A DNA stretch of 64,000 nucleotides from Anaerolineaceae bacterium (GTDB lineage: Bacteria; Chloroflexota; Anaerolineae; Anaerolineales; Anaerolineaceae). The notes under the pieces were generated by a model. It did not search any database. It saw nothing but the letters and a program-made list of their open reading frames with translations, and was not told the DNA's origin. The stretch's first letter is position 1. The number at the start of each line of letters is the position of its first letter. The DNA lies in the NCBI GenBank assembly GCA_029265815.1, contig JAJUGU010000010.1:1-64000 (forward strand), written 5' to 3'. A program made the translations under genes and the position numbers. Positions 24,892-34,652 of this stretch are shown one piece after another.

Positions 24892-25398
24892 ATGCGAAAT
24901 CCTACGGTCGTATACCTTGCGCTTGGAACCAATCTTGGCCAACGATTGGAAAATCTGGACCAGGCATTGAAGCATCTCGCTTGCGAGATCAATATTCGTA
25001 AATGTTCAAGCATCTATGAAACCCCGCCCTGGGGGGTGACTGAGCAGCCTCGTTTTCTTAATCAGGTAATTCAGGGAACCACCTTGTTGCCTCCTCACGC
25101 GCTGCTTGATTTTTTGAAAAAGATCGAGAGGAAAATGGGGCGGGTTGAGATGGTACGCTTCGGACCGCGGGTAATTGACCTCGATATTTTGCTCTATGAC
25201 GAACGCCGCGTGAACACCCCAAGGCTGCAAATTCCTCACCCGCGCATGCACGAACGAGCGTTCGTGCTGGTGCCGTTGGTTGAAATCGAGCCCACTCTGG
25301 TCATTCCCGGCCAAAGGCAGACGATTGCAGATCTTCTCAATGGTCTTGACCAGAATGGAATTATCAGAGTCGACCTTGAAAGAAGGCAAAATGGTTGA
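24892..25398 (+). CDS. folK: 2-amino-4-hydroxy-6-hydroxymethyldihydropteridine pyrophosphokinase
   Basis: 168 residues. HPPK motifs: YLALGTNLGQRLENLDQAL, YETPPWGVTEQPRFLNQVI and GPRVIDLDILLYDE, the last carrying the two Mg-binding Asp residues, then IPHPRMHERAFVLVPLVEI. It makes the pterin diphosphate for dihydropteroate synthase. Its stop overlaps the start of folP by 8 bases. Confidence 0.95.
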   Translation: MRNPTVVYLALGTNLGQRLENLDQALKHLACEINIRKCSSIYETPPWGVTEQPRFLNQVIQGTTLLPPHALLDFLKKIERKMGRVEMVRFGPRVIDLDILLYDERRVNTPRLQIPHPRMHERAFVLVPLVEIEPTLVIPGQRQTIADLLNGLDQNGIIRVDLERRQNG

Positions 25399-26263
25399 GA
25401 TAAAGACTGTTAATCCTTTTTTAGAATTCGGAAAAAAAACTTACGTAATGGGCATTATCAATGTTACTCCTGATAGTTTTTCAGGAGATGGACTGCTTTC
25501 TCAGAAAGATACCGTAAAAGCAGCTATCGAGCAGGCACAGCGTTTCGTCGAAGCTGGTGCAGATATTCTGGATATCGGGGGAGAGAGCACCCGCCCTGGA
25601 GCGATCGAAGTCAGCGCACAGGAGGAAATGGATCGCGTACTGCCGGTGATCGACTCCATCAAGGATGTCGGAATAGAAATTGTACTTTCGATCGATACCT
25701 ACAAGGCGCAGGTCGCAGAAAGCGCCTTACAGCACGGAGCACATTGGATCAATGATGTATGGGGGTTACGGGCTGACGCAGATATGGCCGCCGTTGCCGC
25801 CAGGTATCGGGCTCCAGTGATCCTCATGCACAATCGCAGCAAGCCAGCTCACGCCGATATTCAAGCGCGTCTGGGTGGGCGGTATATTGGTGTCGCGTAT
25901 CAAAACCTTATCGAAGATGTCAAGCGTGAACTATTAGAGAGTGTTACGATCGCCCGTTCAGCGGGTGTGGAAGACAGGCAAATCATCCTTGATCCGGGCA
26001 TTGGTTTTGGTAAAACTGTGGAACAGAACCTGACGCTGATCAATCGATTGAGCGAGATCAAAGAACTAGGTTTTCCCCTGCTGCTGGGTCCGTCACGTAA
26101 ATCATTTATTGGATATACCTTAAACCTTCCCCCTGAAGAACGAGTTGAGGGTACTGCAGCGATTTGCGCAATTGGAATCGCTCGCGGTGCAGATATCATC
26201 CGTGTACATGACGTTGAGGTCATGGTCAGGGTCGCCAAAATGGCTGATGCGGTGGTTCGTTAA
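25391..26263 (+). CDS. folP: Dihydropteroate synthase
   Basis: 290 residues from the ATG at 25,391, preceded by AAGAAGG within folK. Signatures: MGIINVTPDSFSGDG and ADILDIGGESTRPGA, then SIDTYKAQVAE, WINDVWG, LDPGIGFGKT and LLGPSRKSFIG. It condenses pterin diphosphate with p-aminobenzoate. It ends the murI-hom-folK-folP run, two bases before the convergent GH127 gene. Confidence 0.95.
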   Translation: MVEIKTVNPFLEFGKKTYVMGIINVTPDSFSGDGLLSQKDTVKAAIEQAQRFVEAGADILDIGGESTRPGAIEVSAQEEMDRVLPVIDSIKDVGIEIVLSIDTYKAQVAESALQHGAHWINDVWGLRADADMAAVAARYRAPVILMHNRSKPAHADIQARLGGRYIGVAYQNLIEDVKRELLESVTIARSAGVEDRQIILDPGIGFGKTVEQNLTLINRLSEIKELGFPLLLGPSRKSFIGYTLNLPPEERVEGTAAICAIGIARGADIIRVHDVEVMVRVAKMADAVVR

Positions 26264-26265
26264 CC

Positions 26266-28206
26266 TTATTGGCTTAGATTAAAGAAAACGGTCATTTGTG
26301 TTCTTCCCCGATTTCCCCATAACAGGTAAGGTATCCAGGTATACACTTCTCCGGTAGTCGCTCTGCCTGTGATCACCATTGTCCCTCTAAGCCAATCAGG
26401 TTCAAACCGGCAGGTAAATGAGTGGGGGTCAATCTTTGCCGAGAAAATATCTGCCTGGTTGTCAATACTTTCCAGACAATACACCAGCGGTCCGCGCGAA
26501 AGCGCAACCATTCCCCCGCAGCCCTTAACACGTTTGTCTTGCAACCGCAGCCGAATGGGCATGCTCAGAGTGAGGGTAATACAGTCACCGTCTTGGATTT
26601 GCGCCACGAAACTAACATACCGCGCCTTCTCAAAATGCAATCCGACTGCAGAGTCTATTTCAGGTGAGAGATTTTCAACCGTTTTCAGCCGGTACTCAAC
26701 CTGATTCAAAGTAACCTTATAAGCGTCGGCCCAGGCAGGAATGCGGAACGTGCACTCCATTTCTTTGGGTTCTTTCATTGTGAAATTAATTGCGATTTCT
26801 CCTGACCACGGCATAGAGGTCGTTAGCGAGACCTTGACCCCAGGCTCTAACCGGTATTCGCCCGGAATGTACTGGTTAATGATTGTCTTGCCATTTTTCG
26901 TAATCAGGGCGTTGTCTTGTAATGACGCCCAGGCTCGTGAAAGATTTGAAGGACAGCAGGGAATGTCATACCACCCCTGGCGCTCCAACCCGCCGCGGCA
27001 CGCCAGGGGGTTGTTGTAAAAATATGACCGTCCATCCAGACCAATCCCAACAGAGGCTGCGTTGTAGAGCTGCCATTCATAAAGGTCGGCGTAGCGCGGC
27101 TCACCGGTAAGCAGATTCATTTCATTTGCCCAGAGCATGCTGCCCAAGGCAGCGCAGGTTTCAGCATAAGCGGTAACAGGATCGAGTTCGTAATCTCTTC
27201 CAAAACCCTCAATTAATGGCAGTGCGCCAATTCCGCCGGTAACATACATCCGACGTGCAACCATGTGCTCCCAGACCTTTGTGAGGCGGGGAAGATCTGA
27301 CCTGTCCTTCTCATCGCGGGCAAGCATCGCCGCCGCAGTTTGTAGATATGTAAAGCGCACCGCATGTCCGACGGGTACCATTTGTTGCGCAAGAGGCTTG
27401 TGTTGCTGAAGGTACTCTCCACGAAAAGCGCTGAGCGCCAGACGCAAAGCGGTAAATCGTGGAATCTCATGCTGGTTGTGCCCGGGAAGAGAGAACGCAG
27501 TGTGATCAGGGTGTTCATGGAAGTATTTCTTGCGCAAAGCTGCCACAGTATTCATTCTTCCTGCAGACCGTAGTAATTGCGCCAGAAAGTGCCCTGCAAA
27601 ATTTTGAATTTTGCCTCTGCGTGCAAGGAATCTTCGGGCCAGCTCAAAGTAATCGTGGGTGCCAGTACATCGGCTCAAACGGATAAGCGCAATCTCAATT
27701 TCTTCGTGACCATCTGTGAACAATGGACTTGCTTCCATAAACTCTGCAACCAGAAGGTCAGCTGTGCGTCTGACAATCTTGAGCAGGGTGTCTTTTGCGG
27801 TCGCTTCAAAGTGTGAGACCCCCGCTTCGATCAAATGCCCCATGCAATAAAGTTCATGTTCGATTTGCAGGTTTTGCCAGCGTGAAGAACCAAAATGAAT
27901 CTGATTATAGGTATACAAATACCCATCGTCACACTGGGCTTTACTGAGCAATTCAATGAAAGAATCAACAAGTGCCATTAACTTTGGGTCTGGATGATGA
28001 GCGAGAATCCGTGAAGCTGCATCAAGCCACTTGTAAGCGTCTGAATCCGCAAAAAAATACCCTTCGCGAAAGCCTTCTTTTAAGCCAGCAGCAATTCGAA
28101 AATTATCGATGCAGCGTGTTTTCTCAAGCTGTTCCCACTGATAGAAAATGGCTTCTTCAGAATTCATTGTGAGCCTGGAATTCCAGAAATCACCTGTGGC
28201 GATCAT
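26266..28206 (-). CDS. GH127-family beta-L-arabinofuranosidase-like enzyme
   Basis: 646 residues from the ATG at 28,206 with GGAGAAAGAAG before it. The start GDFWNSRL and the stretch FADSDAYKWLDAAS are typical of the DUF1680/GH127 family. The catalytic zinc site of GH127, three cysteines and one glutamate, can be read as YAETCAALG (Glu and first Cys) and CCPSNLSR (second and third Cys, one of which is the nucleophile). Activity in the family is removal of beta-L-arabinofuranose from plant glycoproteins and pectin side chains. There is no signal peptide, so substrates must be imported short glycans. The transporter genes are not adjacent; the gene stands alone. Confidence 0.88.
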   Translation of the reverse strand: MIATGDFWNSRLTMNSEEAIFYQWEQLEKTRCIDNFRIAAGLKEGFREGYFFADSDAYKWLDAASRILAHHPDPKLMALVDSFIELLSKAQCDDGYLYTYNQIHFGSSRWQNLQIEHELYCMGHLIEAGVSHFEATAKDTLLKIVRRTADLLVAEFMEASPLFTDGHEEIEIALIRLSRCTGTHDYFELARRFLARRGKIQNFAGHFLAQLLRSAGRMNTVAALRKKYFHEHPDHTAFSLPGHNQHEIPRFTALRLALSAFRGEYLQQHKPLAQQMVPVGHAVRFTYLQTAAAMLARDEKDRSDLPRLTKVWEHMVARRMYVTGGIGALPLIEGFGRDYELDPVTAYAETCAALGSMLWANEMNLLTGEPRYADLYEWQLYNAASVGIGLDGRSYFYNNPLACRGGLERQGWYDIPCCPSNLSRAWASLQDNALITKNGKTIINQYIPGEYRLEPGVKVSLTTSMPWSGEIAINFTMKEPKEMECTFRIPAWADAYKVTLNQVEYRLKTVENLSPEIDSAVGLHFEKARYVSFVAQIQDGDCITLTLSMPIRLRLQDKRVKGCGGMVALSRGPLVYCLESIDNQADIFSAKIDPHSFTCRFEPDWLRGTMVITGRATTGEVYTWIPYLLWGNRGRTQMTVFFNLSQ

Positions 28207-28485
28207 CAAATCTTCTTTCTCCTCGTATCAAAACCAGCAGAGATTCTAATTAAAGTCATATACTTTCATTATAGAATTGTTTTTGGTCTCACAACTGCTA
28301 TTGAAACTGTTAAATGGTTCCTGTCACCGACTGGAAAACCATGCAACGTTTATTATCAAGAGCATAAGTGTAGATCTAAAAGTACAATAGTCGTGGTTTG
28401 AAAAAATTGTACCCATTTTTGATAAGCCCCTGCTGAACAGGAATGAATGCAATAAGGTCTTATCGATCATACAGGAGAAATCGCA

Positions 28486-29883
28486 ATGGATAATTTTGAT
28501 GTAGTAGTGATTGGCGCAGGTCCCGGCGGTTACGTGGCAGCCATCCGTGCAGCCCAGCTCGGAATGCAAACAGCCATCATCGATAAAGAATGGCTGGGCG
28601 GGGTTTGCTTGAACGTTGGCTGCATCCCCTCAAAAGCTCTGTTGAAAAACGCAGAAGTTGCGCATACCCTGCGCGAACGTGGTAAAGATTTCGGTTTCAC
28701 AATCGAGAATCTACAATTAGATTATGCTGCTGCGGTAAAACGCAGCCGCCAGGTATCTGATCGACTCACCCGTGGAATTGGGTTCTTAATGAAGAAAAAC
28801 AACATCCCTGTGATCATGGGCACCGCAAGGTTCACAGCGCGAGACACGGTGGTCGTGACCGACAAACAGGGGCAAGAACGCGAGATCAAAGCCAGAAATT
28901 TCATTGTAGCCACCGGCAGCCAGCCTGTGGCCATCCCGGGTGTGACAGTTGATGGTCAAAAAGTCATCAGTTTTAGAGATGCCATCCTGCAAGAGAGACT
29001 ACCGGCTTCAGTGGTCATCATTGGTGCCGGTGCCATTGGTCTGGAGTTCGCCACAATTTGGAGTTCCTACGGTGTGCAGGTAACCCTGGTAGAGATGCTG
29101 CCGCGAATTGCCCCGCTTGAAGACGAAGAGATCAGCATCGAATTGCAGAAATCTTTCTCCAAGCGCGGAATCAAAATCATGACGGACACCCGGGTGATGT
29201 CAGTGGAAAAAAATCCAACCGGCGTTCTGGTAAAAGTTGCCGGTAAAGACGGTGAAGTTGTTCTCGAGGCCGAACAGGCATTGATGGCAATCGGTTTTAA
29301 ACCGAACAGCCTCAACCTTGGTCTGGAGGAGATCGGCGTTGAACTTACCGACCGAAAACACATTAAGGTTGATGAGCGAATGTCTACCAGTGTGCCTGGC
29401 ATCTGGGCTGTGGGTGATGTTACAGGCAAGCTGTTGCTGGCGCACGTGGCCTCCACCCAGGGCATTTTATGTGCTGAAGCCATTGGCGGTAAAGAGACAA
29501 AACCGATCGATTACACCATGGTACCCCGCGCTACATATTCCCAGCCGCAGGTTGCCTCCTTTGGCTACACTGAAGCTCAGGCCAGAAATATGGGCAAAAC
29601 AATCAAGGTGGGAAAGTTTCCCTTCCAACCCAACGGTAAAGCCCTCGGCCTCGGCGATTATGCCGGGTTTGTTAAGCTCATGATCGACGAATCTACAAAC
29701 AAGATCCTGGGCGCACACCTGATTGGTCCTGAAGTATCAGAACTGCTGCCTGAACTCACACTGGCGCAGCAAAATGACCTTCCGGTCAGTGCAGTTGCAG
29801 GCAACATTCACGCACACCCCACACTGAGCGAAGCCATCATGGAAGCTGCAGAATCGGCTGAAGGACACGCCATTCATATCTGA
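28486..29883 (+). CDS. lpdA: Dihydrolipoyl dehydrogenase
   Basis: 465 residues, standard length. FAD motif VVVIGAGPGGYVAAIRAAQLG, redox-active disulphide Cys41/Cys46 in CLNVGCIPSK, NAD motif VVIIGAGAIGLEFATIWSSYG, FAD-binding GIWAVGDVTGKLLLAH, and the C-terminal catalytic His in HAHPTLSE. It reoxidises lipoamide in 2-oxoacid dehydrogenase or glycine cleavage complexes. No other subunit of those complexes is beside it. AGGAG precedes the start. Confidence 0.95.
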   Translation: MDNFDVVVIGAGPGGYVAAIRAAQLGMQTAIIDKEWLGGVCLNVGCIPSKALLKNAEVAHTLRERGKDFGFTIENLQLDYAAAVKRSRQVSDRLTRGIGFLMKKNNIPVIMGTARFTARDTVVVTDKQGQEREIKARNFIVATGSQPVAIPGVTVDGQKVISFRDAILQERLPASVVIIGAGAIGLEFATIWSSYGVQVTLVEMLPRIAPLEDEEISIELQKSFSKRGIKIMTDTRVMSVEKNPTGVLVKVAGKDGEVVLEAEQALMAIGFKPNSLNLGLEEIGVELTDRKHIKVDERMSTSVPGIWAVGDVTGKLLLAHVASTQGILCAEAIGGKETKPIDYTMVPRATYSQPQVASFGYTEAQARNMGKTIKVGKFPFQPNGKALGLGDYAGFVKLMIDESTNKILGAHLIGPEVSELLPELTLAQQNDLPVSAVAGNIHAHPTLSEAIMEAAESAEGHAIHI

Positions 29884-29887
29884 TCGT

Positions 29888-29920
29888 AAACCGGATTTCC
29901 ATTCGAAATCCGGTTTTTAT
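29888..29920 (+). terminator. Terminator of lpdA
   Basis: AAACCGGATTTC (29888-29899) pairs with GAAATCCGGTTT (29905-29916), followed by T residues. Confidence 0.85.
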
Positions 29921-29981
29921 TATCTATTGGTGATCCAATAAAACCGTGCATAATAAAAGTATTCATTTATGGAGGAGATAT

Positions 29982-30254
29982 ATGTACACAGATCAGGATA
30001 TCGCCAACCTTGTGGCCAGGGTGCAGCAACTTGAACAACAAGCCGCGTCTCGACCCGCGGCTGCGTTCCCTCAATACGGAATTATCTCAAAAAACTTCCT
30101 TACGCGCGCTTTTTCAGCCTGGGGGTTATGTTTCGTAGCCAGTCTCTTGATCGGGATTGCCCTGAGCTGCATTGGAGTGATCATCGGTCTGATCATGGGC
30201 GCTACGGTAATTGATTGGATCAATCAACTACTGGGGAGCGTACCTCAACTCTGA
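29982..30254 (+). CDS. Small membrane protein of unknown function
   Basis: 90 residues from the ATG at 29,982, which has a perfect GGAGGAG site; a longer frame from 29,946 lacks one. Residues 5-24 could form a short coiled coil (DIANLVARVQQLEQQAASR). A hydrophobic region of about 40 residues (46-88) with two glycine-rich helices follows. I do not recognise a family. It is placed between lpdA and secA, and its stop is about 20 bases before the secA -10 box. Confidence 0.55.
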   Translation: MYTDQDIANLVARVQQLEQQAASRPAAAFPQYGIISKNFLTRAFSAWGLCFVASLLIGIALSCIGVIIGLIMGATVIDWINQLLGSVPQL

Positions 30255-30267
30255 AAGCCAACAAGCC

Positions 30268-30300
30268 TATGCTATAATCACCTCTTGATAAGAGGTGAAA
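30268..30300 (+). promoter_or_regulatory. secA extended -10 promoter and Shine-Dalgarno-sequestering dyad
   Basis: TGCTATAAT (TATAAT at 30,273-30,278) is an extended -10 box. Directly after it CACCTCT (30,279-30,285) is the perfect complement of AGAGGTG (30,291-30,297), the Shine-Dalgarno of secA. Transcripts from this promoter start about 30,285 and would lack most of the 5' arm, so their ribosome site is free, whereas read-through transcripts from the gene upstream would have it hidden. Confidence 0.55.
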
Positions 30301-33300
30301 ATGGTTTTAAACAAACTTGCCCACGTATTTGGGGGAGATCCGCACAAGCGTGAAATCGAAAAACTCTCGCTGATCGTTGAAAAGATCAATGAGTTAGAAG
30401 CACCGTATGAAGCACTCAGTAATGATGAATTGAAGGCAAAAACAGTTGAATTTAAACAGCGCCTTTCTGATGGTGAGACGCTTAACGACCTGCTGCCAGA
30501 AGCTTTTGCTGCAGTGCGTGAAGCCAGCAAACGCACTATTGGGTTGCGCCATTACGACATTCAGCTGATCGGCGGTATGACTTTACATTATGGCAAGATC
30601 GCCGAAATGCGCACCGGTGAAGGTAAAACCCTGGTAGCCACACTGCCGCTCTATCTAAATGCCCTGACTGGCCGTGGAGTCCATCTGGTCACAGTCAATG
30701 ATTACCTTGCGCGCCGTGACGCTCGCTGGATGGCGCCTGTTTATCAGATGCTTGGGCTGCGTGTTGGTGTATTGCAAATGGCAGCGCGGACTGAAAATGG
30801 GCGCAAGGCATTCATCGTCGATCTGGATCGGCCTAATGCACGCGAAGATCTACATCAGCTCGTGCTGGTAGACCGCCGTGAAGCCTACCAGGCTGATATT
30901 GTCTATGGAACCAACAGTGAATTTGGCTTTGACTATTTAAGAGATAACCTGACCATGACCCTGGCTGAGCGTGTCCAACGCGGCCATTACTTCGCAATCG
31001 TTGATGAGGTTGATAACATTCTTATTGATGAAGCACGTACTCCACTAATCATCTCTGGCCCGGCCGCTGATGAATCTGAAGGTTACATCCGCATGGCGCA
31101 GGTCGTTCGTGCTTTAAATCCAGAAGATTACGAAGTAAATGAGAAAGACCGTCAGGTAAGCCTTACTGAAATCGGTGACGCACATGTGGAGGAAATTCTC
31201 AACATGCCGCTGCGTAACCCAGACCGGCCAGAGGATATCACCCCCGAACAGGCAAGGATGTTAGGTTACCTGGAACAAGCCCTGCGCGCCCAGCACCTGT
31301 ATAAACGCAATAAAGACTACATCGTCCAGGGGGGTAAAGTCATCATCGTGGATGAGTTTACCGGCCGCCTGATGCCCGGAAGGCGCTGGTCAGAAGGCCT
31401 ACACCAGGCAATTGAGGCCAAAGAAGGCGTGCACATTGAACCTGAGAACGTTACCTACGCCACCATCACCATTCAGAATTACTTCCGAATGTACGAAAAA
31501 CTAGCCGGTATGACCGGTACAGCTCTTACAGAGGCTGAGGAATTCTCCAAGATCTACAAACTGGATGTGCTGCCTATTCCAATGAACCTGGAATATGTGG
31601 CTTCGCAGCAGAATTCTCCTCTGGTGGTAGTCGATACCAGAGACCGGCGTAATTACCCCGTACAATACTATGCTCGCAAGGATGACCCTTCTCGCGAACC
31701 AGTTTTTTGGCGCAGACAGGATTTTCCAGACATGGTTTATCGTACCCAAGAGGGTAAACTGCGCGCCATCGTGTCTGAAATCATGCATTACTATGCCATC
31801 GGTCGACCCCAATTGGTGGGAACGACTTCGGTCGAACACTCTGAACTTCTCTCGCTTCGATTGAACGCCGAGTCTTTGCGCAGGCTGGCACAGGTACTGG
31901 TCATCCGCAATGCGTGGATCGAAAAGAACAATAAATCACCTGAGTTGGAAATTGCCGAACTACAATTTCTCAACCGTCCCCTAAATGAATTAAATGTTGC
32001 AGAAATGCGTCCGGTAGCCCGGCAGGCAGGCCTTCCCTCAATCAACCCTGAAGATCCCGAGTTGATCGACCGTCTGCTCACGATTCTTGACCTGAATGAA
32101 ACTCACAAAGAACGCATCATATCTGTTCTGCAGGGTGGTATCCCGCACCAGGTGTTAAACGCCCGTAAACATGATGAAGAATCACAGATCATCGCGCGGG
32201 CAGGAGCTTTCGGCGCTGTAACCATCGCCACCAATATGGCAGGCCGTGGTGTGGATATCAAGCTCGGCGGTGAACTAAGCGAAGAAGTCCTCGCTGACGT
32301 GATTCGCGTACTGGAACGGGCCGGAGTGCATGAACCCTATGACATGTCAAATGATGCCCGGCGTGCCGAACTTGAAAAGCTTTCCATTGATCAGTATGGA
32401 ATCTACGAAGAATCAGTTAAAACCTTCATCAGATATCTTGATGACATGAAACGTGTCAGAGCGCTTGGCGGCCTGCATGTCATCGGTTCCGAACGACATG
32501 AAGCCCGCCGTATTGACAATCAGCTGCGCGGTCGCGCCGCCCGCCAGGGCGATCCTGGTTCCTCGCGGTTTTATCTGTCGCTTGAAGATGAACTGATGCG
32601 ACTTTTTGGCGGGGTTCAGATGGAAAGTCTGATGAGCCGCCTCAAGGTAGATCCAAGCCTGCCGATCGAAAGCAATCTGATCGGACGCATGGTCGAGCAG
32701 GCACAGGAAAGGGTCGAAGGCAATAACTTCGATGTTCGCAAACATCTTCTTGAATACGATGATGTCTTAAATTCACAGCGCAAGAGGATTTATGCAGAAC
32801 GTAACCGGGCTTTTGAAAAAGATGATCTTCACGATGACATCCTGGATATCTTGCGCACGGAACTTAATGAACGTATTCCAAAAGCTCTAAAAGATGAAGA
32901 AGGCCCCTGGAAACTGCTGGCTTATTTAGAAGAGGTTCAACCAACCATGGTGTTTGAGGCCGAAGGTGTTCGCGCGCCATCATACACGATGCACCTGATG
33001 CTAAATGAAATATCCCGCCGTATCGGCAACAACAAGGACGACGCACAATTGAAAGACATTCTCCTTGAACTGGCAAGAGAAACCATATCCATGGAGAATG
33101 AACACATTCTTCAATCGATTCGGGCATTAACCGAAAAGACTGAAGAAACAATTGACCAGATTCGCGCTGAACGCCTTGAGAGTGTAGATATCTTCTTCGA
33201 CGGTCTTGATACCAGCAGAGGAGAAGAAGGTGCACCGCAGCGCCGTCCCCAGGAAATGCTCGAGGAGTTATCCGGCCTGGTGCGCACGCCACTGCGGTTA

Positions 33301-34353
33301 TCATCAGATAAACTTCGCGCACTGCCTGACGGCGGTAGAGATGTGAAACAGCGTATCACAGACCAGATCACCCGGGCATTAAATTTCGTGGCTGTGTCTC
33401 GCACGATTACTGTGATCGAAAGACGCCTTGACGAAAGCTTAAACATGAGAGCTGGTGATCTTCAAGACCTTGAATGGTCTGAGGTTGCCAATGGCATCTT
33501 AACCCAGGCAGAAACCATTCTTAATAAACGTGCCGAGGCACTCTTATCGTCTCAGGGACAGGTCAGCCAGAATATCGACAGTATCCTCAGCCGCACCACA
33601 ACCAATGATACCGGTGAGAACAGACTGGTAGACCTGCTGACAGGCATGAGCACCGGAACAAAGATGGCAATAGATCCCAAAACTCACCAGCGTGGGATGA
33701 AACGGGTAATCCTGTTCAACTACATTTTCAGGGCGGCGCGTTTCATTCAAGATGAACCGGTGCCCTCTGTGACCGTGGATGTGTTGGAACATCTTGAAAT
33801 GATCCAGAAACGCCTTGAAACCGTATGGGGGAAGATTGAATATGAACGCTTCCGACTTTCCGGCATGTCGCTTCAGAATCTGGAAAATCCCATCAAAGAA
33901 GCCTGGCTGGCTGAATTGGGTCAAGACACTTCATCCCCTCTTCTGCTGCAACAGCCAGACGCCCTCGATTTACAGCAGCGAGAAGCTCTTGAAAGGCTGC
34001 TCGGGAGAAGGGTGCAGAACCAGATCCACCGCCATATCCTGTTGAGCGTCATTTCTGAATTGTGGGTAGATCACCTGACCCGCGTGGATGCCCTGCGTGT
34101 TTCAATCGGTCTGGAAGCCTTTGCTCAGAGGGATCCGCTCGTGCAGTATAAGGGACGCGCTTCTGAGATGTTTACAGAGCTCTTGAGTGATATCCGTGCA
34201 GGTGTGATCGGCCGCATGTTTCTCTTCCATCCCCGAAGGCCTGGCGGTCAAAGCAGTGGAAGTTCTTCACCCATCGGTGCATCAGCTCCTGCTCCTGCGG
34301 TGTCGCCCTCACAGGCTGTGCAGAGTGAAAAGAAGAAACGGAAACGTCACTGA
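30301..34353 (+). CDS. secA: Preprotein translocase ATPase SecA, enlarged form
   Basis: 1,350 residues from the ATG at 30,301 against about 850-950 in most bacteria. Walker A is MRTGEGKTL at 103-111 and Walker B the DEVD at 235-238. Two expansions are clear. About 90 extra residues lie between GTTSVEHSE (507) and HQVLNARKH (about 616) in the second nucleotide-binding half. About 300 extra residues lie between [14 protein letters not shown] (about 750) and the [12 protein letters not shown] two-helix-finger region (about 1,255). The C-terminus ends in a basic KKKRKRH tail without the CxC zinc motif that binds SecB. It drives protein export through SecYEG. The size fits SecA of Chloroflexota, as I remember it; the function of the inserts is unknown. 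Confidence 0.95.
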   Translation: MVLNKLAHVFGGDPHKREIEKLSLIVEKINELEAPYEALSNDELKAKTVEFKQRLSDGETLNDLLPEAFAAVREASKRTIGLRHYDIQLIGGMTLHYGKIAEMRTGEGKTLVATLPLYLNALTGRGVHLVTVNDYLARRDARWMAPVYQMLGLRVGVLQMAARTENGRKAFIVDLDRPNAREDLHQLVLVDRREAYQADIVYGTNSEFGFDYLRDNLTMTLAERVQRGHYFAIVDEVDNILIDEARTPLIISGPAADESEGYIRMAQVVRALNPEDYEVNEKDRQVSLTEIGDAHVEEILNMPLRNPDRPEDITPEQARMLGYLEQALRAQHLYKRNKDYIVQGGKVIIVDEFTGRLMPGRRWSEGLHQAIEAKEGVHIEPENVTYATITIQNYFRMYEKLAGMTGTALTEAEEFSKIYKLDVLPIPMNLEYVASQQNSPLVVVDTRDRRNYPVQYYARKDDPSREPVFWRRQDFPDMVYRTQEGKLRAIVSEIMHYYAIGRPQLVGTTSVEHSELLSLRLNAESLRRLAQVLVIRNAWIEKNNKSPELEIAELQFLNRPLNELNVAEMRPVARQAGLPSINPEDPELIDRLLTILDLNETHKERIISVLQGGIPHQVLNARKHDEESQIIARAGAFGAVTIATNMAGRGVDIKLGGELSEEVLADVIRVLERAGVHEPYDMSNDARRAELEKLSIDQYGIYEESVKTFIRYLDDMKRVRALGGLHVIGSERHEARRIDNQLRGRAARQGDPGSSRFYLSLEDELMRLFGGVQMESLMSRLKVDPSLPIESNLIGRMVEQAQERVEGNNFDVRKHLLEYDDVLNSQRKRIYAERNRAFEKDDLHDDILDILRTELNERIPKALKDEEGPWKLLAYLEEVQPTMVFEAEGVRAPSYTMHLMLNEISRRIGNNKDDAQLKDILLELARETISMENEHILQSIRALTEKTEETIDQIRAERLESVDIFFDGLDTSRGEEGAPQRRPQEMLEELSGLVRTPLRLSSDKLRALPDGGRDVKQRITDQITRALNFVAVSRTITVIERRLDESLNMRAGDLQDLEWSEVANGILTQAETILNKRAEALLSSQGQVSQNIDSILSRTTTNDTGENRLVDLLTGMSTGTKMAIDPKTHQRGMKRVILFNYIFRAARFIQDEPVPSVTVDVLEHLEMIQKRLETVWGKIEYERFRLSGMSLQNLENPIKEAWLAELGQDTSSPLLLQQPDALDLQQREALERLLGRRVQNQIHRHILLSVISELWVDHLTRVDALRVSIGLEAFAQRDPLVQYKGRASEMFTELLSDIRAGVIGRMFLFHPRRPGGQSSGSSSPIGASAPAPAVSPSQAVQSEKKKRKRH

Positions 34354-34399
34354 GTGGCTGACAATTGCTGATCTCAATGACCGGGAAGGTAAAACAGAT

Positions 34400-34420
34400 T
34401 GGAATTAGAATTCCTTTCTT
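34400..34420 (+). terminator. Weak terminator after secA
   Basis: GGAATT-AG-AATTCC followed by TTTCTT. The stem is only six pairs of low GC content, so termination may be partial. The rest of the gap to 34,652 holds the rpsA promoter region and its structured leader. Confidence 0.35.
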
Positions 34421-34561
34421 ATTAACCTTTTACAGATTAATCCGAATTATCAACCAATCATTCGGCCGTATTTGATCTACATCTTCGCAATAAACGCGGT
34501 CAATTTTAAAGATTGAAGCTGCTTTTACGTTGATTTTAAGAAATAATCTGTTTTTATGATG

Positions 34562-34627
34562 TATAATAATAAATCACAATTGCCCAGGGTGATTTGTTAA
34601 TATCATCTGGATTCCAATGGGCAAATC
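34562..34627 (+). promoter_or_regulatory. -10 box and structured leader of the S1-type protein gene
   Basis: TATAAT at 34,562-34,567. About 12 bases on, TTGCCCA (34,580-34,586) pairs with TGGGCAA (34,618-34,624), and inside it GGTGAT (34,588) pairs with ATCATC (34,602). The start codon at 34,653 has GGAG 12 bases away, a weak arrangement. In Escherichia coli rpsA is autoregulated through a structured, SD-poor leader; this looks comparable. Confidence 0.5.
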
Positions 34628-34652
34628 TTAATCGCTGGAGTACACATACCGT

